DNA of 8,527 nucleotides from Sphingomonadaceae bacterium (GTDB lineage Bacteria > Pseudomonadota > Alphaproteobacteria > Sphingomonadales > Sphingomonadaceae), in assembly GCA_019239785.1 (NCBI GenBank), contig JAFAZM010000229.1, positions 1-8,527 of the forward strand, in the 5' to 3' direction. This document shows positions 5,759 through 8,527 of this stretch, one piece after another; the first letter of the stretch is position 1; every line of letters begins with the position of its first letter. The notes under the pieces are model-generated. The model saw nothing but the letters and a program-made list of their open reading frames with translations, was not told where the DNA came from and ran no database searches. The translations under genes were made by a program, and so were the position numbers.

Positions 5759-6136
5759 TCAGGGGCGATAGCCGACGACGCGCATTCCCCCGGCGATGAT
5801 CTCGAGAGGAAACCTGCCCAGCGGCCGGGCGACCGCTTCGATGTCGACGGGGAAATCCAGCCATTCGATTGCACGCAACTCGACCGGGCCGAATTCAATG
5901 GTGTCCATATAAGCTGGGTGGCAATCGAGGCTTGGAGGAAAGCGGAGAACGCGCGGCTCCACGACATCGATGAACTTCACGGTCGCGTGGTTGAGGGGTA
6001 GGCCGGCCGTCGCAATTGCCGTCAGCAGCTTTCGCCACTTCGTGTCGGACATAAGGGCACTGCTGAAATGCTCGCGCGCCAAGCGACCGATCTTGCGCGG
6101 ATCGTGGACGGTCACGGCTTCTATCCCGGCTATCAA
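5759..6136 (-). CDS. small protein resembling DUF6678, start uncertain, possible frameshift
   Basis: The frame encodes up to 125 residues from a TTG at 6136. DPRKIGRLAREHFSSALMSDTKWRKLL (12-38) and the late AIEWLDF (88-94) resemble the lysine/leucine opening followed by MNNTKW, and the closing IEW, that I associate with DUF6678 proteins of unknown function. This assignment is tentative. No ribosome-binding site precedes the TTG. An ATG at 6162-6164 begins MLRAVDRSFF but is one base out of frame, with a run of seven T (complement of 6135-6141) between them. With one T fewer it would read MLRAVDRSFLIAGIEAV into this gene. So the gene is either frameshifted, misread at the homopolymer, or started at an internal GTG (6113-6115) or ATG (6050-6052). 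The stop is at 5759-5761, with the Tudor-like gene 74 nt downstream. Confidence 0.55.
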   Translation of the reverse strand: MIAGIEAVTVHDPRKIGRLAREHFSSALMSDTKWRKLLTAIATAGLPLNHATVKFIDVVEPRVLRFPPSLDCHPAYMDTIEFGPVELRAIEWLDFPVDIEAVARPLGRFPLEIIAGGMRVVGYRP

Positions 6137-6198
6137 AAAAAGAGCGATCGACGGCTCGCAACATAGTCGTGACCCGGCTTGCTAAACAAGCGACGCCC

Positions 6199-7242
6199 TC
6201 AGCCGCCGTTGCGCATGCGGATAAGCTCGTCCACCGAGACGCTGCCGCCGGCGCCGGCGCGGCGGGCGAAGTCGCTGGTGATGCCGTTGTCGCGCAACCG
6301 GACGATGTCGGCCGGACCGAAATGCGCATAGCCCGCACCGCGCAGGCCGGCGACGTAATCGGCGGTGACGCCGTGATCGCGGAGGCGGACCAGATCCTCG
6401 AGCGAGAGCCCGCTGAGCCCGCTTCGCGACAGCGCCCCGACATAGTCGGCGCTGATGCCGTGGTCGCGCAGCGCGATCAGCCGTTCGACGCCGAGCCCGC
6501 CATAGCCGAGCCGGCGAAGCTCGCCGATATAGGAGGCCGAGACGCCATGGTCCCGCATTCGCACGAGCGTCTCCGGGGGCAGGTCGCTGAGGCCCGCCGC
6601 CACCACGCTCCTGATATAGTCCGGGCCGACGCCATGGTCGCGCATCCGGATCAAGGCCGCCAGCGTGCCGACATGATAGCCGAGCGCTCCCATCTCGGTC
6701 AGATAGCGAAGGCCGACGCCATGCTCGCCAGCCGCGACCAGCTCCTCGACATTGGGCCGGGCATAATCCTGCTGCGCGAGCGTCCGGATGTAGGCCCGGC
6801 CGATGTCGTTCAGCGCGAGGAGGAAGAGCTGGACGTCGTTCGCCTGGCCGTAGCCGCCCCGCGCCAGTTCGGCGGCGAAGTCGGCGCCCGGCGCGAAGCG
6901 GCAGCTGCCGGTGCCGCTGCCGTGCCAGGCCGCGCCCTCGCAGTCGAAGCTGCCGGCGTCGCGGACCAGCCGGAAATGCACCGGCGCATTGCCGTTCCCG
7001 TCGAGCGCGGCACGGTCGAGCCCCTGCAGCTCGACAAGGTCGAGGTCGTGGCCATATTGGACGTTGGAATGGGCGGAGCGGTAGCTGAGCTCGAACTGCA
7101 CCTTGCCGTCGTCCCGCTGGCTCGGCTGGATCCGCCAGGCAAGGCTTGCGGGGACCTGGACGTCGGGCGTCGACTCGGCCCAGGCGGAACCGCCCGGGAC
7201 GAGCGCGAGTGCTGCGATTGCGGCAAGCAGGCGAAGGCGCAT
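6199..7242 (-). CDS. exported protein with six or more 29-residue tandem repeats
   Basis: The product has 347 residues and a signal peptide (1-22, MRLRLLAAIAALALVPGG..AWA). A non-repeat domain (about 28-160) includes a Cys pair in SFDCEGAAWHGSGTGSCRF. Tandem 29-residue repeats start at 168, 197, 226, 255 and 284, with a 27-residue copy at 313 and a truncated copy at 340-347. The core reads L(V/I)xxRDHGV(S/T)ADYVxxLRxxGYxxL. Similar repeats occur at the C-termini of BlaR1/M56-type peptidase proteins in alphaproteobacteria. Here there is no peptidase or transmembrane domain, so it looks like a stand-alone periplasmic version, perhaps a protein-interaction surface. Two adjacent ATGs (7245 and 7242) are possible starts. 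The second was chosen because GGAG (complement of 7250-7253) lies 7 nt upstream. Function unknown. Confidence 0.8.
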   Translation of the reverse strand: MRLRLLAAIAALALVPGGSAWAESTPDVQVPASLAWRIQPSQRDDGKVQFELSYRSAHSNVQYGHDLDLVELQGLDRAALDGNGNAPVHFRLVRDAGSFDCEGAAWHGSGTGSCRFAPGADFAAELARGGYGQANDVQLFLLALNDIGRAYIRTLAQQDYARPNVEELVAAGEHGVGLRYLTEMGALGYHVGTLAALIRMRDHGVGPDYIRSVVAAGLSDLPPETLVRMRDHGVSASYIGELRRLGYGGLGVERLIALRDHGISADYVGALSRSGLSGLSLEDLVRLRDHGVTADYVAGLRGAGYAHFGPADIVRLRDNGITSDFARRAGAGGSVSVDELIRMRNGG

Positions 7243-7353
7243 CATCTCTCTCCCACCGAAAGGACGCGCTTCGCCATGCAAGCCCCGGGCCAGGCTTTCC
7301 CCTCTCCGGGAAATGCCCGTCGAACGGTCGGGATCGTCCGGAAACGGTCTCGG

Positions 7354-7371
7354 CTGTCCGTAAGCGGACAG
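7354..7371. promoter_or_regulatory. palindrome TGTCCG-N4-CGGACA, candidate operator
   Basis: CTGTCCG (7354-7360), TAAG and CGGACAG (7365-7371) form a perfect 7-bp inverted repeat. It lies 112 bp upstream of the start of the 29-residue-repeat gene and 30 bp downstream of the alkA stop. The short symmetric half-sites resemble a dimeric repressor site such as those of TetR-type regulators, but it could also be a hairpin in the leader RNA. No regulator gene is nearby. The rest of 7246-7400 shows nothing else I can support. Confidence 0.35.
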
Positions 7372-7400
7372 GTCCGACGCCGCGGGCGAATCTGCCGGCG

Positions 7401-8024
7401 TCAGACGATCGGCGCCCCGGCCCGCCGGTGGTGCCAGGCGAACACCGCCGCGGCGCCGCGGTGCGGGCGCCAGGCTTCGGCAAGGGCGCGGATCGCCTTC
7501 TCGGTCGGCTTCGCGTCCATCCCCATGATCACGCCGATCTCGATCTGCACGGCGAGGTCCCCGGCCGGGAAGACGTCGGGGCGGCCTTCCGCGAACAGCA
7601 GATAGATTTCCGCGGTCCAGCGGCCGATCCCCTTGACCGCGGTCAGATGGGCGATCGCCTCCTCATCGTCGGCAGGGAGGTTGTCGAAATCGAGCCGGCC
7701 GGAAAGCACCTCATCCGCCAGGCTCTTGGCGTAGGCGATCTTCTGGCGGGAAAGACCGGCGGCGCGGAGATCCTCGTCGCTCGTCCTGGCCATGTTCGCC
7801 GGATCGGCAGCGCCGCCGGTCGCCGCCTCGACCCGCGCCCAGATCGCCGCCGCCGCCTTGACGGACACCTGCTGGCCGACGATCGCGCGGAGCAGGGTGA
7901 CATAGCCGCGCTCGCCGGTCCGCTCCTCGGGCACGCCGACCCGCGCGAGCGCCGCGGCGAAGGCCGGCTCGATCGCGCCGAGCGCCAGCAAAGATGTTTC
8001 CAGATCTTCCCTGCTGATCCCCAT
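7401..8024 (-). CDS. DNA-3-methyladenine glycosylase II, AlkA-like (HhH-GPD)
   Basis: The 207-residue protein belongs to the HhH-GPD superfamily of base-excision repair enzymes, which excise alkylated purines such as 3-methyladenine and leave an abasic site. Visible marks are the LLRAIVGQQVSVKAA segment (44-58) and the helix-hairpin-helix LTAVKGIGRWTAEIYL (127-142). The catalytic Asp156 is in FPAGDLAVQ, following the usual spacing. It is shorter than E. coli AlkA (282 residues) and lacks that enzyme's N-terminal domain, as do many alphaproteobacterial and Gram-positive relatives. The start at 8024 fits the family. GGGAG (complement of 8029-8033) is only 4 nt upstream, so translation may be modest. 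It is divergent from the ferredoxin gene across 82 bp. The downstream minus-strand gene starts 158 bp beyond its stop. Confidence 0.92.
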   Translation of the reverse strand: MGISREDLETSLLALGAIEPAFAAALARVGVPEERTGERGYVTLLRAIVGQQVSVKAAAAIWARVEAATGGAADPANMARTSDEDLRAAGLSRQKIAYAKSLADEVLSGRLDFDNLPADDEEAIAHLTAVKGIGRWTAEIYLLFAEGRPDVFPAGDLAVQIEIGVIMGMDAKPTEKAIRALAEAWRPHRGAAAVFAWHHRRAGAPIV

Positions 8025-8106
8025 GAAGCTCCCGCCTTGCGCTAAAGGACGGCGCCTAGCATAGGGCGGCGGGAACGCATCTTCTTTCTACGCATCAAAG
8101 AGGCCC

Positions 8107-8424
8107 ATGCCCACACTCACCATCGTCACGCGCGACGGCGCCGAACGCACGATCGAAGGCCGTCCCGGCTGGAGCGTGATGGAGAATATCCGCGACAACG
8201 GCTTCGACGAGCTGCTCGCGCTCTGCGGCGGCTGCTGCTCCTGCGCGACCTGCCACGTTCATGTCGATCCCGACTGGTTCCCCAAGGTGGGCCCGCGCAA
8301 GCCCGACGAGGACGATCTGCTCGACACCTCGGATCACAAGATCGAGTATAGCCGGCTGTCCTGTCAGATCGAGTTTAGCGACGCGCTGGACGGGCTGAGG
8401 GTGCAGATCGCCCCGGAGGATTGA
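8107..8424 (+). CDS. [2Fe-2S] ferredoxin, adrenodoxin type
   Basis: This 105-residue protein matches vertebrate/bacterial-type [2Fe-2S] ferredoxins, which carry single electrons to P450s, ring hydroxylases or iron-sulfur assembly partners in the cytosol. The cluster ligands follow the C-x5-C-x2-C-x36-C spacing: Cys40, Cys46, Cys49 and Cys86, in LALCGGCCSCATCHVHVD and RLSCQIE. Cys43 and Cys44 are extra cysteines inside the loop. The acidic stretch DEDDLLDTSDH (67-77) is the usual partner-docking helix. AAAGAGG (8097-8103) lies just upstream of the ATG, at a short spacing of 3 nt, and no better start exists. No P450 or reductase gene is in view, so the partner is unknown. It is probably not the Isc-operon fdx, since no isc genes adjoin. 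Confidence 0.92.
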   Translation: MPTLTIVTRDGAERTIEGRPGWSVMENIRDNGFDELLALCGGCCSCATCHVHVDPDWFPKVGPRKPDEDDLLDTSDHKIEYSRLSCQIEFSDALDGLRVQIAPED

Positions 8425-8433
8425 GACTCGTAG

Positions 8434-8458
8434 GTCCTTCCCCGTCCCGGGGAGGAAC
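8434..8458. terminator. hairpin between convergent ferredoxin and rlmB genes
   Basis: GTCCTTCCCCG (8434-8444) and CGGGGAGGAAC (8448-8458) form a GC-rich stem with a 3-nt loop and one mismatch-type offset. It is centred in the 40-bp gap between two converging stop codons. The position suits a bidirectional transcript end, though neither side has a clear T-tract. Confidence 0.45.
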
Positions 8459-8464
8459 TAGCAG

Positions 8465-8527
8465 TCAGCGCGCCACCACCGCGGCATAGAGCGCGATCGC
8501 CGCGGCGTTGGAGACGTTTAGGCTCTC
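8465..8527 (-). CDS. rlmB: 3' end of SpoU/TrmH-family RNA 2'-O-methyltransferase (partial)
   Basis: The visible minus-strand frame encodes the last 20 residues, ESLNVSNAAAIALYAAVVAR, with its stop at 8465-8467. ESLNVSNAAAIALY is the C-terminal motif 3 of SpoU-type (SPOUT) methyltransferases, where the knot binds S-adenosylmethionine, and it is very close to the ending of RlmB. RlmB 2'-O-methylates G2251 of 23S rRNA. With so little sequence, another TrmH-type member such as TrmL or a general TrmH/RlmB paralogue cannot be excluded. Confidence 0.8.
   Translation of the reverse strand, partial: ESLNVSNAAAIALYAAVVAR

Noticed and set aside
6199..6741. Regularly spaced DNA repeats resembling an array
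   Set aside because: The 87-bp periodicity reflects 29-residue protein repeats with diverged codons. There are no identical direct repeats with unique spacers, so it is not a CRISPR array.
6169..7605. 478-residue plus-strand open frame opposite the 29-residue-repeat gene
   Set aside because: It also shows periodicity, but only as the complement of the repeat DNA. The minus frame has a signal peptide, a ribosome-binding site and regular hydrophobic repeats.

Overview
The window is GC-rich, densely coding bacterial chromosome. Base composition, gene content and families of extragenic palindromes suggest an alphaproteobacterium, probably of the Sphingomonadales. The palindromes include a GAGCC-GTCGAAG type unit, a CCTCCCTG/GGTGGAGGGG unit and a CCCCGGC/GCCGGGATGAC unit. 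The genus cannot be fixed from this window. I see no tRNA, rRNA, CRISPR array, transposase or phage gene, and no recognisable defence system.

Left part (1-2170, genes on +): the 3' end of a gene for an unrecognised protein, then azoR (FMN-dependent NADH-azoreductase, start 561) and a pirin-family bicupin (start 1346) with all four metal ligands. A 130-bp nested palindrome separates azoR from pirin. Another palindrome lies where pirin meets the next gene tail to tail.

Middle part (2171-5357): a divergent pair shares a 193-bp promoter region. On the minus strand is a Pro/Thr-rich exported protein with a C-terminal WGLLGLLG membrane segment. On the plus strand is a small protein resembling the 4-fold beta-flower family. 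Next on + is an exported S10 serine carboxypeptidase-like enzyme with an intact Ser-Asp-His triad. The beta-flower gene and the S10 gene are each followed, 5-13 nt after the stop codon, by a copy of the same element of about 103 bp. The two copies differ mainly in paired positions that keep stems intact. This is the best candidate here for an undescribed structured RNA or structured repeat.

Right part (5358-8527): a minus-strand series reads, in transcription order, alkA-like DNA glycosylase, an exported protein built of 29-residue repeats, a small gene resembling DUF6678 with a likely frameshift at a T7 run, and a protein of two tandem Tudor/Agenet-like repeats. Divergent from alkA is an adrenodoxin-type [2Fe-2S] ferredoxin gene. 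It converges on the 3' end of an rlmB/TrmH-type rRNA methyltransferase gene that runs off the window.

Most genes look like independent housekeeping or accessory units rather than one pathway. AzoR and pirin may be co-transcribed redox/stress genes, and the three small minus-strand genes at 5358-7242 may form an operon of unknown role.
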